Counted from the first letter of the stretch, positions 25,852 through 34,729 are shown. The stretch is DNA of 64,000 nt from Bdellovibrio sp. ArHS (GCF_000786105.1 NZ_JTEV01000011.1:124001-188000), one strand, 5' to 3'. Notes: generated from the letters alone by a model not told the origin. Numbers and translations are program-made.

Positions 25852-26388
25852 ATGATGCACATGTCCTCGCTGAGGACTTTGTTGCTCAACTCGAGTTACG
25901 AACCTATGAGGGTTGTAAGTTGGCAAAAGGCCTTGGTATTGTGGTTTCAGGGTAAAGTCGAGATTCTCGAATATCACTCTGAGTTTGCTCGGTCTGTTCA
26001 ACGGAGGTTTCAACTCCCCAGCGTCTTGCGGCTGAAAAGTTACGTGAGACCTCGAACCTCCGGCGCGGCCGTCCGGTTCTGTCGAGAAAATGTTTATATC
26101 CGCGATAATTACACCTGCCAATACTGCAATACGAAACTTCCCGCCAAACAACTCACTTTAGATCACGTCGTTCCCGCTTCGCAAAATGGCCCCAAAAACT
26201 GGACAAATGTCGTTTCCGCCTGCCGCGAGTGCAATCAGAAAAAAGCAAATCGCACGCCTCGCACCGCAAATATGCCTTTACTGACAGAGCCTCGCGCACC
26301 AAACTGGTTGCCGACATTACAATTAGAAATCAGCGAGGACCACGTCCCCCCTGATTGGGCGCCCTACTTAAGGCTAAGTACAGGATAA
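25852..26388 (+). CDS. HNH endonuclease family protein
   Basis: A 178-residue protein with a C-terminal HNH/McrA-like nuclease core: two zinc-type CxxC pairs (CQYC and CREC), and between them LTLDHVVPASQNGPKNWTNVVSACRECNQKKANRT, in which DH and N-N give the metal site. The N-terminal half (SSYEPMRVVSWQKALVLWFQGKVEIL) is typical of a widespread standalone subfamily found next to housekeeping genes rather than in phages. Substrate is unknown. Start at 25852 with GGGGGGAA upstream; a second methionine follows at once. Its stop is 2 bases before the GNAT start. Confidence 0.85.
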   Translation: MMHMSSLRTLLLNSSYEPMRVVSWQKALVLWFQGKVEILEYHSEFARSVQRRFQLPSVLRLKSYVRPRTSGAAVRFCRENVYIRDNYTCQYCNTKLPAKQLTLDHVVPASQNGPKNWTNVVSACRECNQKKANRTPRTANMPLLTEPRAPNWLPTLQLEISEDHVPPDWAPYLRLSTG

Positions 26389-26390
26389 AA

Positions 26391-26840
26391 GTGAATTACG
26401 AAATCAGACAAATAACCACTCAAGACCTTCTGCCCCTTCGGCAGCGAGTGCTCAAACCGTTTTTAAGTGTCGAACAATGTGAGGTCGATGGTGACTATCT
26501 AAAGTCAACATTTCACTTCGGTCTTTATGTCGACGGCACCCTTGCCACGATCGCCACATTCGTACAGGAACCACATCCTGACTTTCCGTCAAAACTTTCC
26601 TATCGCTTGCGCGGAATGGCCACGGATTCTACGCATCAAGGACAAGGTTTGGGCGGACGACTGCTGACCTATGGGGAAAACTTTCTGAAAAAACAAGGCT
26701 GTGATTTCATCTGGTTCAATGCCCGAATTAAAGCCTTTCCCTTCTATGAAAAACTGGGTTTTCAGTACTACGGTCCCTTGTTCGATATCAAAGATATCGG
26801 GCCCCATAAAGTCATGTACAAGAGTTTGATTCCTCGTTAA
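26391..26840 (+). CDS. GNAT-family N-acetyltransferase
   Basis: A 149-residue acetyl-CoA dependent transferase. The pantetheine-binding strand and loop are LRGMATDSTHQGQGLGGRLL (motif A with QGQGLG), followed by NARIKAFPFYEKLGFQ (motif B). The pattern with NARxxAxPFYEKLGF and late HKVMYK resembles ElaA-type GNATs. GTG at 26391 (VNYEIRQIT) is preferred because it follows the HNH stop by 2 bases; an upstream alternative would overlap the HNH frame. Acceptor unknown. Confidence 0.85.
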   Translation: MNYEIRQITTQDLLPLRQRVLKPFLSVEQCEVDGDYLKSTFHFGLYVDGTLATIATFVQEPHPDFPSKLSYRLRGMATDSTHQGQGLGGRLLTYGENFLKKQGCDFIWFNARIKAFPFYEKLGFQYYGPLFDIKDIGPHKVMYKSLIPR

Positions 26841-26861
26841 CCTCTTCGAAGGAGGAATTGA

Positions 26862-28499
26862 GTGAATACGGACGTTCACAACCAGCTGACCTCAGCACTG
26901 ACTACTATCATCAGCGAAACCAATGGTATTTCGCTTTCTGACACTATTGATCTTCTCATGACTTCAGATCTTCAGGCGCGCCATCCTGAGGCGTTTAAGC
27001 AGGTCGCGGAATTTCGAGAACTTTTAAATCGGTTTCAAATCAATCAAATCGCGATCAGCGCTCTTCTGAAACATCCGGTTTCTGCGGCGCTGGCGGAATT
27101 CTTTAAGCACTTCCCCTTAAAGTACAACGAAGAACATATTCACCTGACCGGTGCGATCACCGCTGATTATATTTTTCCGCGTTTGAAGAAGCTGTTGGAA
27201 GGACCTAACAAAGACATCTATGAGCAAAAAATCAAAGAGGTCTACGGCGATAGCGCCATTCCCATTCGCAACGTTCAGGATGTTGAGAAACTTATCAGCT
27301 TGCAGGAAAACGAAGGCTTTTCGCGCTATCTAAAGATCCTGTATCTTCCCAAGCTGATCTTCACCTCTCGTGAGGCTCATAAAGACGCCGCCTTTCACAT
27401 GGCGGAAGAGCTTTATCACAAACACAATGTCGGCCGCGTTCGTCTGAAATTTTCACTTTCGCGGGCCAGCTCCAGTTCTTCCGAGCAGATTCCAGGAATT
27501 GACGACGTGACCTCAGAGGATGTGGTCTTGGGCCTGTATGACGGCTTTAAAAAGTTTCAAGAAAGTCATCCCAATTTTGATTTTATTTTGTCGCCGTCAT
27601 TCCGCAAAGAAGCCAATCAGTTCGATGCAGATAAATATAAAACCCGACAAGATCACTTTATGGATCAGGTCAACGATCTGGTTGCCATGCTGGATAAATA
27701 TCCATTTCTGGCGCGCTATCTTACCGACGTCGACACTGTCGGTGATGAACGCGAACTTTATCGTAAGGAACACTTCAACGAAATGCAGGCCGGCTTCAGA
27801 AAACTGCAATATCGTGGTTTTAAAATTCGTTCGCATCACGGCGAAACCTGGCACACCTTGAAAAAAGGCATTCAGGCTGTCGACAATGCCATGAACATCT
27901 GGCACATCGACACCCTAGAACATGGGATCAGTCTAGGCATCAATCCCAACAAATACTTCCATCGCATTTATCAGGACATCAAAGCCAAGAATCAGCAAGG
28001 CCAACCCATCGGCGAAAAAGATCCGCTGTACCGGGAACTTGTCGAGCTCGACTGGGGTTTTAATCGCGCTGTCCTGGAAAAAATTTTGAAAGGAATCGTT
28101 TTAACACCAGAAGAAGATATTCTTTTTGTCAAAGCGAAGTTTCACACCGCACGCGAAGTGGAGCATTACCAGCACGATGTCTTAAATCGTATGATCCAAA
28201 AAGGCGTCACGCTGGTTTCACTGCCCTCTTCAAACAACAAGCTGACCGGTAAATTTGAAGACTATAAGGATCACCCCTTCTCGTGGTGGGAAAAGAAAGG
28301 TGTGCAATTAGGCGTCGGCACCGACAACTACGTTACACTGAACACCAATTTTATTTCCGAAATGCTTATTCTGCTTTACACGGACGCCGTGAACCTCAAG
28401 ATTACTAAATTACTTATGGTGACAACGGGGGAAACCCGCCGTCCTTACATCAGCCACCTTCTTTGGAAGATGAGAAAAAAACTTAGAAAGAACAGCTAG
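26862..28499 (+). CDS. Adenosine deaminase-like metal-dependent hydrolase
   Basis: A 545-residue protein of the adenosine/AMP deaminase superfamily. Zinc-ligand and catalytic blocks are in family order: EEHIHLTGAI (HxH, about 91-100), KIRSHHGETW (H and E, about 322-331), DTLEHGISLG (about 345-354) and GVGTDNYVTLN (late Asp). It is about 200 residues longer than ordinary adenosine deaminase, with an N-terminal helical region of about 85 residues and inserts before the second block, so the substrate may not be adenosine. GTG at 26862 has AAGGAGG upstream. Its stop shares a base with the permease start. Purine salvage from prey is an attractive but unproven role. Confidence 0.75.
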   Translation: MNTDVHNQLTSALTTIISETNGISLSDTIDLLMTSDLQARHPEAFKQVAEFRELLNRFQINQIAISALLKHPVSAALAEFFKHFPLKYNEEHIHLTGAITADYIFPRLKKLLEGPNKDIYEQKIKEVYGDSAIPIRNVQDVEKLISLQENEGFSRYLKILYLPKLIFTSREAHKDAAFHMAEELYHKHNVGRVRLKFSLSRASSSSSEQIPGIDDVTSEDVVLGLYDGFKKFQESHPNFDFILSPSFRKEANQFDADKYKTRQDHFMDQVNDLVAMLDKYPFLARYLTDVDTVGDERELYRKEHFNEMQAGFRKLQYRGFKIRSHHGETWHTLKKGIQAVDNAMNIWHIDTLEHGISLGINPNKYFHRIYQDIKAKNQQGQPIGEKDPLYRELVELDWGFNRAVLEKILKGIVLTPEEDILFVKAKFHTAREVEHYQHDVLNRMIQKGVTLVSLPSSNNKLTGKFEDYKDHPFSWWEKKGVQLGVGTDNYVTLNTNFISEMLILLYTDAVNLKITKLLMVTTGETRRPYISHLLWKMRKKLRKNS

Positions 28500-29827
28500 T
28501 GACGACAACGACAAAAAAATCGACGAAGCCTTCTTGGACACAAACTCTGCGTTCCGTGACCCGACCCAAAGTGGCGATCATGTTAGCTCTAGGATTTTCT
28601 TCCGGTTTGCCCTTTATGCTGGTGGGAAATACTTTGGGGTTTTGGTTGCGTGAATCCGGCATTACGCTGGCAACCATTGGCTTTCTTTCTTGGGTGGGTT
28701 TGGCTTATTCGCTTAAGTTTTTATGGGCTCCACTGATTGATAAAGCGGATGCACCGGTCATTGGAAAGATTTTAGGTCGCCGCCGTGGATGGATGGTGCT
28801 TTCACAAGTTCTTATTGGGGGCGCCCTGGTTGGGATGTCGATCATCAAGCCTGAAGGCGGCTTGATGATATTCACAGGTTTGGCGGCACTGGCGGCGTTT
28901 GCTTCCGCCACTCAGGATATTGTCGTCGACGCCTGGCGGATCGAAGTCTCTGATGCCAGTGAAGACATGGCTCTTCTTTCTTCAGCCTACCAACTGGGAT
29001 ATCGCGCCTCACTTTTATTAACAGACGCTATCATTCTTATTGTCGCGGCCTCTGTCGGATGGGCTCTGTCTTATTCTATCATGGGTGCTCTGATGGCCGT
29101 GGGATTTGTCGCAACACTTCTGGCGGTCGAACCAGGACGCAACATCACCAGCCATCAAACGGAAACAATCTGGACTGCGCGAGGAATCTTCGATGCGGTC
29201 TGTGGTCCCTTCATCGCCTTCTTCAAACAACATGGCAACAAAGCTCTTCTTATTCTTGCGGCGGTCAGCCTGTATCGCCTTTCCGACTTTATGATGGGCC
29301 CCATGGCTAACCCCTTTTATGCGGATATTGGCATCACTAAGGAAACTGTCGGCGCTGTTCGCGGTTCTGTCGGTTTGGTTGCCTCTGTGGTAGGCGTTGC
29401 CGCCGGAGGGTTGGCGGCAGTTCGTTTCGGTTTTATTTCCACTCTTCTTGTCGGAGCCGTCATCGGTCCCGCCTCAAACCTCGGTTTTGCTTTGTTGGCG
29501 CTTTTGGGCGCGCGCAATGATGTCTTCACCGCCGCTATGGTGATAGATAACTTTGCCTCGGGTTTTGCCGGAACTGCTTTGGTGGGCTATATGTCAAGTC
29601 TCACGACTTTTGGATATACGGCAACCCAATATGCTCTGCTAAGTTCTTTCTATGCCCTTTTAGGAAAAGTGCTGAAGGGCTTTTCTGGGGTCATGGTCCA
29701 AACTTTTTCAGAGGGCCGAACATTGATGGAAGGTTATGCCCTTTTCTTTGTCAGCACAGCTCTTGTGGGCATTCCAGCCCTTTTACTTTGCGTTTTGTTG
29801 GTTCGAAGCAACAGGGTCGTTAAATAA
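28499..29827 (+). CDS. Major facilitator transporter, AmpG (muropeptide permease)-like
   Basis: A 442-residue permease with about 12-14 membrane helices. The N-terminal block PKVAIMLALGFSSGLPFMLVG followed by TLGFWLRESGI and SLKFLWAPLIDKA is the AmpG hallmark, and GRRRGWMVLSQ lies in the loop between helices 2 and 3. AmpG imports anhydro-muropeptides for cell-wall recycling; in a predator that degrades prey peptidoglycan this would be a nutrient route. GTG at 28499 overlaps the deaminase stop by 1 base (TAGTG), so the four genes from 25852 form one operon. Fine specificity is not shown by sequence. Confidence 0.82.
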   Translation: MTTTTKKSTKPSWTQTLRSVTRPKVAIMLALGFSSGLPFMLVGNTLGFWLRESGITLATIGFLSWVGLAYSLKFLWAPLIDKADAPVIGKILGRRRGWMVLSQVLIGGALVGMSIIKPEGGLMIFTGLAALAAFASATQDIVVDAWRIEVSDASEDMALLSSAYQLGYRASLLLTDAIILIVAASVGWALSYSIMGALMAVGFVATLLAVEPGRNITSHQTETIWTARGIFDAVCGPFIAFFKQHGNKALLILAAVSLYRLSDFMMGPMANPFYADIGITKETVGAVRGSVGLVASVVGVAAGGLAAVRFGFISTLLVGAVIGPASNLGFALLALLGARNDVFTAAMVIDNFASGFAGTALVGYMSSLTTFGYTATQYALLSSFYALLGKVLKGFSGVMVQTFSEGRTLMEGYALFFVSTALVGIPALLLCVLLVRSNRVVK

Positions 29828-29930
29828 CAACGCCCCGTTATCAACAGCCTGTCATCACTACGAAAAAAGAAGATAGTGATTCCCTCTGATTGCATGAGTG
29901 CTAAAATGGCAGCGTGCAATCGAGGTTTCT

Positions 29931-31199
29931 ATGTCAGCTAAAAAAGTTGTCATCGTCGGTGGTGGATTTGCAGGCTTAAAGGCGGCGCGGGCCTTAGGCA
30001 ATAAAGACGAAGTCTCAGTGACTTTGATTGACCGTCGTAACTATCATCTTTTTCAACCTCTTCTGTATCAGGTGGCGACAGCAGGTCTTTCTCCGGCTGA
30101 AATTTCCGGCCCCATTCGAGGCCTGCTTTCCAAGTATCAAAACATCGCCGTTTTCCTAGATAATGTGAAGGCCGTGGATCTAACAAAGCGTCGCCTGGAA
30201 GTGTCTGATCGCAGTGTTGAATATGATTATCTAATTCTGGCTTGTGGCGCCAAACACAGTTATTTCGCACATCCCGAATGGGAAGAAAATGCCCCCGGTT
30301 TAAAAACATTGGAACAAGCCACGGAAATTCGGCGACGTCTTTTAATTGCCTTTGAACTTGCCGAAAAAGAAGAAGACCCAGAAAAACAGAAACAACATCT
30401 GACTTTCGTGATTGTCGGCGGAGGTCCCACCGGAGTCGAACTTGCCGGTGCCATTGCGGAAATAAGTCGACACACCTTAACAGAAGACTTCAGACGGATC
30501 GATCCTTCCCGAACACGGGTGCTCTTGATTGAAGCAGGAAAAAGAATTCTTGCGGCATTTGATGAATCATTGTCGCGGAAAGCAGCGCGGGATCTTGAAG
30601 ATTTAGGTGTGCAGATCTGGACAAACACGCGAGTCACCGACGTTAAAGCAACGTCCGTTGTTCTTGGTGATGAGGTTGTTAAAGCCTCTACTATTTTGTG
30701 GGCCGCCGGTGTGCAGCCTTCGAGTTTGAATAAAACTTTGGGAGTGCCCTTAGATCCTGGCGGCCGGGTTATCATTGAAAAGGATTTAAGCCTGAAAGAA
30801 CATAAAGAGGTTTTCGTCCTTGGTGATCAAGCTTGTTACATCGCTACTGATGGCAAACCCTTGCCGGGCTTAGCCTCTGTGGCTATGCAACAAGGCGAGC
30901 ATGCCGCCACTGAAATTCTACAGGAGATTCATGGGAAACCACGAAGTGAATTTCGCTATCGCGACAAAGGACAGATGGCCACAATCGGTCGGCGCAAAGC
31001 CATTGCACAAATTCACCGCCTTAAATTCAGCGGATTTTTTGCCTGGCTTCTTTGGTTATTTATCCACGTTTACTATTTAATTGGATTTAAAAACAAAGTG
31101 TTCGTTATCTGGCAATGGGCTTATGCGTACTTTACTTTTAAGCGTGGCGCTCGCTTAATTGTCGATAAAGAGTGGCGATCACAATCCAAAAGCTCGTGA
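29931..31199 (+). CDS. ndh: Type II NADH:quinone dehydrogenase
   Basis: Non-pumping FAD enzyme oxidising NADH at the inner membrane. FAD-binding VVIVGGGFAGLKAAR is at residue 6, the active-site block FQPLLYQVATAGLSPAEI follows, NADH-binding FVIVGGGPTGVELAGAI is near residue 158, and the quinone-side FVLGDQACY is near residue 292. The C-terminus has an amphipathic membrane-bound region. ATG at 29931 is preceded by GAGG; the 11-codon upstream extension is not used. 422 residues. A polyketide synthase gene follows 30 bases later and may use the same message. Confidence 0.92.
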   Translation: MSAKKVVIVGGGFAGLKAARALGNKDEVSVTLIDRRNYHLFQPLLYQVATAGLSPAEISGPIRGLLSKYQNIAVFLDNVKAVDLTKRRLEVSDRSVEYDYLILACGAKHSYFAHPEWEENAPGLKTLEQATEIRRRLLIAFELAEKEEDPEKQKQHLTFVIVGGGPTGVELAGAIAEISRHTLTEDFRRIDPSRTRVLLIEAGKRILAAFDESLSRKAARDLEDLGVQIWTNTRVTDVKATSVVLGDEVVKASTILWAAGVQPSSLNKTLGVPLDPGGRVIIEKDLSLKEHKEVFVLGDQACYIATDGKPLPGLASVAMQQGEHAATEILQEIHGKPRSEFRYRDKGQMATIGRRKAIAQIHRLKFSGFFAWLLWLFIHVYYLIGFKNKVFVIWQWAYAYFTFKRGARLIVDKEWRSQSKSS

Positions 31200-31229
31200 T
31201 TCCTAACACTGGATCTACCGAAGTGACAG

Positions 31230-32360
31230 GTGTTCCTGAAGCATTTTGGTATGTACTTACAAAACTTTCACTCCATTCAGCCCCCTTATCTTAGAAACCA
31301 AAGCGACGGTCTTAAATGGCTGGCCGCTATTTATAAAGCGGCCCAAAAAGATCAGGCCTACTCGGAACAGGAATATGCAAAACTTCTTTCGCGGGTGGCG
31401 TGCTCTGAAACACAGATCGCGACACGAAGCTTTTTTATTCCGGATGCGCAGCACACGGACTGGGAAAAAAATAAGATCTATCCAGTCAAAGAAGCTCCTC
31501 GCGGCGTCAGCATGCACCACCGACACGAGTTCTATCACAAAACAGTCGTAGAACTTTTTAACAAGCTTTATGCGGAACGAGCTTTTCCTGACGACATTAT
31601 TCATGTCAGTTGCACGGGTTATGTCTCGCCAAGTGCAGCGCAAATGGTGGCTGTAAAAGCGCCAAAGCCAGTTACGGTGACTCACTCTTATCATATGGGC
31701 TGTTATGGAGCCTTTCCGGCTTTGCGAATGGCCTCGGGTTTTTTGGCGAATCAGGAAATTCTAGGCAAGAAGAATGCCGTGGACTTAGTCCATACTGAAC
31801 TTTGCAGTCTGCATTTAAATCCACAAGATCCTTCGCTCGAACAAATGGTGATTCAAAGTCTTTTTGCCGATGGTGTGATTGCCTATTCGATGACTTCGGA
31901 AAAGCCTCTGAAGGGATTCAAAGTTCATTCCCTTTACGAAGAACTCGTCCCGGACACGACCGACGCCATGGAGTGGATGGTTTCAGATTGGGGCATGAAA
32001 ATGACGCTATCTAAAGACGTTCCGACGATGGTCGGAAAAAAAATCTGTGAGTTCACCTATCGCTGGTTGAATGCGCGTGGTTTGGACCCCGCGGAATTTT
32101 CTAAAAGTGCCCTTTTTGCCGTTCACCCCGGTGGTCCCAAAATCATTGATCAAGTCGTAAAACAGATGAATCTGAAGGATCACCAAGTTCAAGCCAGCCG
32201 AGCCCTGCTTAAAGAACGAGGCAACATGTCGTCAGCGACATTGCCTCATCTTTGGGAAAAAATCTTAAACGATGACGCTATTCCTTCAGGCACGCCGATA
32301 ATCAGCTATGCATTCGGGCCGGGCCTCACACTATGTGCCGGATTGATGGAGAAGTTATGA
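31230..32360 (+). CDS. Type III polyketide synthase (chalcone/alkylresorcinol synthase family)
   Basis: Homodimeric iterative condensing enzyme that extends an acyl-CoA with malonyl-CoA, typically giving alkylpyrones or alkylresorcinols. The catalytic triad is present: Cys158 in HMGCYGAFPALR, His299 in FAVHPGGPKII, and Asn332 in ERGNMSSATL; the C-terminal GFGPG loop reads YAFGPGLT. The protein has 376 residues from GTG at 31230; ATG at 31251 (MYLQNFHS) is an equally good start. The stop overlaps the next gene by 4 bases (ATGA). Product cannot be assigned from sequence. Confidence 0.87.
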   Translation: MFLKHFGMYLQNFHSIQPPYLRNQSDGLKWLAAIYKAAQKDQAYSEQEYAKLLSRVACSETQIATRSFFIPDAQHTDWEKNKIYPVKEAPRGVSMHHRHEFYHKTVVELFNKLYAERAFPDDIIHVSCTGYVSPSAAQMVAVKAPKPVTVTHSYHMGCYGAFPALRMASGFLANQEILGKKNAVDLVHTELCSLHLNPQDPSLEQMVIQSLFADGVIAYSMTSEKPLKGFKVHSLYEELVPDTTDAMEWMVSDWGMKMTLSKDVPTMVGKKICEFTYRWLNARGLDPAEFSKSALFAVHPGGPKIIDQVVKQMNLKDHQVQASRALLKERGNMSSATLPHLWEKILNDDAIPSGTPIISYAFGPGLTLCAGLMEKL

Positions 32361-32854
32361 GCGCTTTCCTGATTATCTCCGCCATTCAGGGAGCTGCCAT
32401 CTTGTTTGATGAATTCTTTTTTCATCGCAAACGAGGGCTGCCTAAATGGGAGGTGATCAGCCACCCCATTGACACCATAAGCGTTATCGCCTGTCTGCTT
32501 TTTTTAGTTTTCACGGAAAGAACTCCCACGACCGAAGCGATCTATTATGTGATGGCGACATTGTCTTGTATTTCCGTTACCAAAGATGAATGGGTCCACC
32601 GCAAATTCTGCTCGGCAGAAGAGATGTGGCTGCACGCCGTATTGTTTATGATGCATCCGTTAGCCTTGTTCGTAGCGATGTATGAATGGGAAGACAGTCG
32701 GCCCGCATTTTTAGCTGTCTCTGGTGGCATCTTTGTATTTCTAGTATATCAAATCGTCTATTGGGGATTTTTAGCTGAAAGAGTGCGTAAAGCTCGTGTC
32801 GAGGCGTCTTACCGAAAAGTACAGCAGGAAAATGAAGGCCCTGCACCCACTTAG
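32357..32854 (+). CDS. Small polytopic membrane protein coupled to the polyketide synthase
   Basis: A 165-residue protein with about five hydrophobic segments (roughly 2-18, 40-58, 65-83, 95-115, 122-142). No family is recognised. Charged loops contain FDEFFFHRKRGLPKWE and TKDEWVHRKFCSAEEMWLH, which put several histidines and acidic residues near membrane faces and could form a metal or lipid head-group site. It starts in ATGA with the polyketide synthase stop, so the two are translated together, which suggests it modifies or moves the polyketide. That is inference from coupling only. Confidence 0.8.
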   Translation: MSAFLIISAIQGAAILFDEFFFHRKRGLPKWEVISHPIDTISVIACLLFLVFTERTPTTEAIYYVMATLSCISVTKDEWVHRKFCSAEEMWLHAVLFMMHPLALFVAMYEWEDSRPAFLAVSGGIFVFLVYQIVYWGFLAERVRKARVEASYRKVQQENEGPAPT

Positions 32855-32862
32855 GATCTTTA

Positions 32863-33432
32863 ATGAAGGTGCAAAAATCCACAAAGACAGCAGACAAACC
32901 TTTTTTTACCGTGGGACATTCCACGCGAAGCCTTGCAGAATTTGTGCATCTTTTGCAGGCCGAAGATATTAAGCTGGTCGTCGATGTTCGCACAGTCCCA
33001 AGATCTCGCACAAATCCGCAATACAACAAAGACACCCTTCCGGAAGATTTAGCCGCTTTCAAAATCGGCTATCGCCATCTTACCGAACTAGGAGGCTTGC
33101 GAAGCAAAAGCAAAGTCGTACCCACCCAGGAAAACGGATTCTGGCAGAATAGCAGTTTTCATAATTACGCGGACTATGCCTTGTCGGAAGATTTCTTGCA
33201 GGGTCTGGATAAGCTAATAAAACTAGGAAGAAAAAAACGTTGCGCAATAATGTGCTCTGAAGCCGTATGGTGGCGCTGTCATCGCAGAATTATTTCAGAC
33301 TATCTTTTGGCCCGAGGCGAAACAGTTTTTCACTTAATGGGAAAAGATCGCATCGAGCCCGCACACCTAACCGCGGGAGCAAAAATAAAATCGGAGCGAA
33401 AAATCGTTTATCCCCTGTCGAAGGTGGCTTAA
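32863..33432 (+). CDS. DUF488 family protein
   Basis: A 189-residue protein. The hallmarks are FTVGHSTRSLAEFVHLL near the start, VVDVRTVPRSRTNPQYN, RHLTELGG, and near the C-terminus MCSEAVWWRCHRRIISDYL, in which the Cys and the WxRCHR cluster are invariant in the family. Function is unknown; the conserved Cys/His suggest a small enzyme or metal/nucleic-acid binder. It begins 8 bases after the membrane protein stop and closes the plus-strand cluster. It is also the last ordinary gene before the accessory island. Confidence 0.88.
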   Translation: MKVQKSTKTADKPFFTVGHSTRSLAEFVHLLQAEDIKLVVDVRTVPRSRTNPQYNKDTLPEDLAAFKIGYRHLTELGGLRSKSKVVPTQENGFWQNSSFHNYADYALSEDFLQGLDKLIKLGRKKRCAIMCSEAVWWRCHRRIISDYLLARGETVFHLMGKDRIEPAHLTAGAKIKSERKIVYPLSKVA

Positions 33433-33810
33433 GCTCACGGACAAGTCTAATTTCGATTGGCTGGGGTCCTATCTACGGCCCTTATTGACTATATTAAACG
33501 AGGAAAATTCGCTTAACAGCTTAATTTGTTATCAACGACGAATTACTGAACACCATCAAAGAAAGAACCAAAGATGGAGACTAGTACGTATTCGACTTAC
33601 TCCTCACCGTCACCGACATTCACGGACAAACAATCGCGCAACTAAGTAAGATACTTTATGTGCGTAGAAAGCGGGATAGATAGTGATCGCTAAGATTTTT
33701 GAGAGCGTGGAGTTTATAAATTTGGCGGAGAGGGAATCCTTAAAAAAATCATCAACGATATTGAGGTCTTTCCCTGCCATCAACTACCTACTACGACAAG
33801 TTGGCATCTA
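33433..33810. other. Gene-poor left edge of the accessory island
   Basis: 378 bases with no convincing gene. Several short frames are present, including one of 61 codons on the plus strand at 33683 without ribosome site or recognisable content. A stretch ttggcggagagggaatcc at about 33722 recalls the 3' end of a tRNA-Ser gene but matches the tRNA at 38502 over only ten consecutive bases. The region may be eroded coding DNA. Confidence 0.5.
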
Positions 33811-34509
33811 CTACCTTACGAGAAGAGGCATAGTCTCGTTCTTCTTTAACAGACTGAAGGCGTGTTGATACCACTGCATAAAAACATTGACTGAGATAAG
33901 CAACTTATAAATGGCTCCTTTGGAATGCTTTTGGAAGGCGTCTTCGTCAGTTAAGAACGTAATGGTTCCTTCTTCAATAGAGACCTCAGATTTGTATATC
34001 AACCCGAAATGATTCGGATGGGCAAGCTCGGAAATGAAATTGTAAGAGCCTGCGAACATATCTACTGTGCTGCCGGCTTCCCTAAGTATTCTGTCTGCAT
34101 GTTTTATTGTTGTGAGAACATTTACCGGGTCAAGCACGGGCAACTCTGAATTCCAGTCCGGTTTCAATTTTGAACCCGAAGAAATTCGATTTGTAGCTTC
34201 TTCCATTTGATTAAGGTCGATAGCGTTGTCATAAAACTCACAAAGTTTCCCATAAAAATACATTAAACTAGCGGTGGTCTCAAAGTGAGCTCTGACCTCT
34301 ATGTAAAGGGAAAGGACTCGTTTATGTTCATAGGCTGAGATGCAAGCGATCAGCAGGTCCCTAAATCTATCAAGAATGCGTAGGAGATATATGGTGCCGT
34401 TAACCCCCAGAAGGCGCGCAGGTTTCTCGTCAGGTAAGATTAATTTTTTTACTCTTAATTCATCGGCTTCTCGAAGGAGTTTTCGAAGCTCGTTGATTTC
34501 ATTTTCCAT
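33811..34509 (-). CDS. Hypothetical helical protein in the island
   Basis: Not recognised. ATG at 34509 with GGAG seven bases upstream gives 232 residues; a GTG four codons earlier is possible. The protein is mostly helical: an N-terminal charged coil (NEINELRKLLREADELRVKKL), a central region with RFRDLLIACISAYEHKRVLS and HFETTASLMYFYGKL, and a segment with ELAHPNHFGLIYKS near residue 170. The ISELAHPNHFG motif is reminiscent of HEPN-like or DUF5677-type proteins, in which such motifs occur, but the catalytic RxxxxH pattern is not seen. Codon use is more AT-rich than in the flanking core genes. Confidence 0.6.
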   Translation of the reverse strand: MENEINELRKLLREADELRVKKLILPDEKPARLLGVNGTIYLLRILDRFRDLLIACISAYEHKRVLSLYIEVRAHFETTASLMYFYGKLCEFYDNAIDLNQMEEATNRISSGSKLKPDWNSELPVLDPVNVLTTIKHADRILREAGSTVDMFAGSYNFISELAHPNHFGLIYKSEVSIEEGTITFLTDEDAFQKHSKGAIYKLLISVNVFMQWYQHAFSLLKKNETMPLLVR

Positions 34510-34645
34510 TCTGAACTCCACTATGTGCTGCGAGCAGTTCTGTTTCTTAACTTTAGCAGCCCTTTTTTTCGAATCTTTAGTTTAATAGACCATGCGGTAC
34601 TGACCAAAAATTGAGACGTGTAATTCGTTAATATTTGATCACGAA

Positions 34646-34700
34646 GATGGCAGAGAGAGTGCTTTGAAAAGCTTTAAAAGCTCGGGCCTTCTCTGCCATC
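34646..34700. repeat. Inverted repeat downstream of the integrase, possible degenerate att site
   Basis: Arms gatggcagaga (34646-34656) and tctctgccatc (34690-34700), 11 bp perfect, enclosing a smaller gctttgaaaagc hairpin. The left arm region resembles the tRNA-Ser 3' end at 38498-38514 (15 of 17 bases from the preceding ga). It may be the integrase terminator, an attachment-site remnant, or both. Confidence 0.4.
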
Positions 34701-34729
34701 ACTAAAACTATGATGTTTACTCTGATAAG

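Noticed and set aside
33722-33740. tRNA-Ser 3'-end copy (attachment site) at the left edge of the island
   Set aside because: Only ten consecutive bases match the tRNA at 38502; too short to call an att repeat.
33683-33868. 61-codon plus-strand frame at the island edge
   Set aside because: No ribosome site, no recognisable motif, and it overlaps the end of the hypothetical gene on the other strand.
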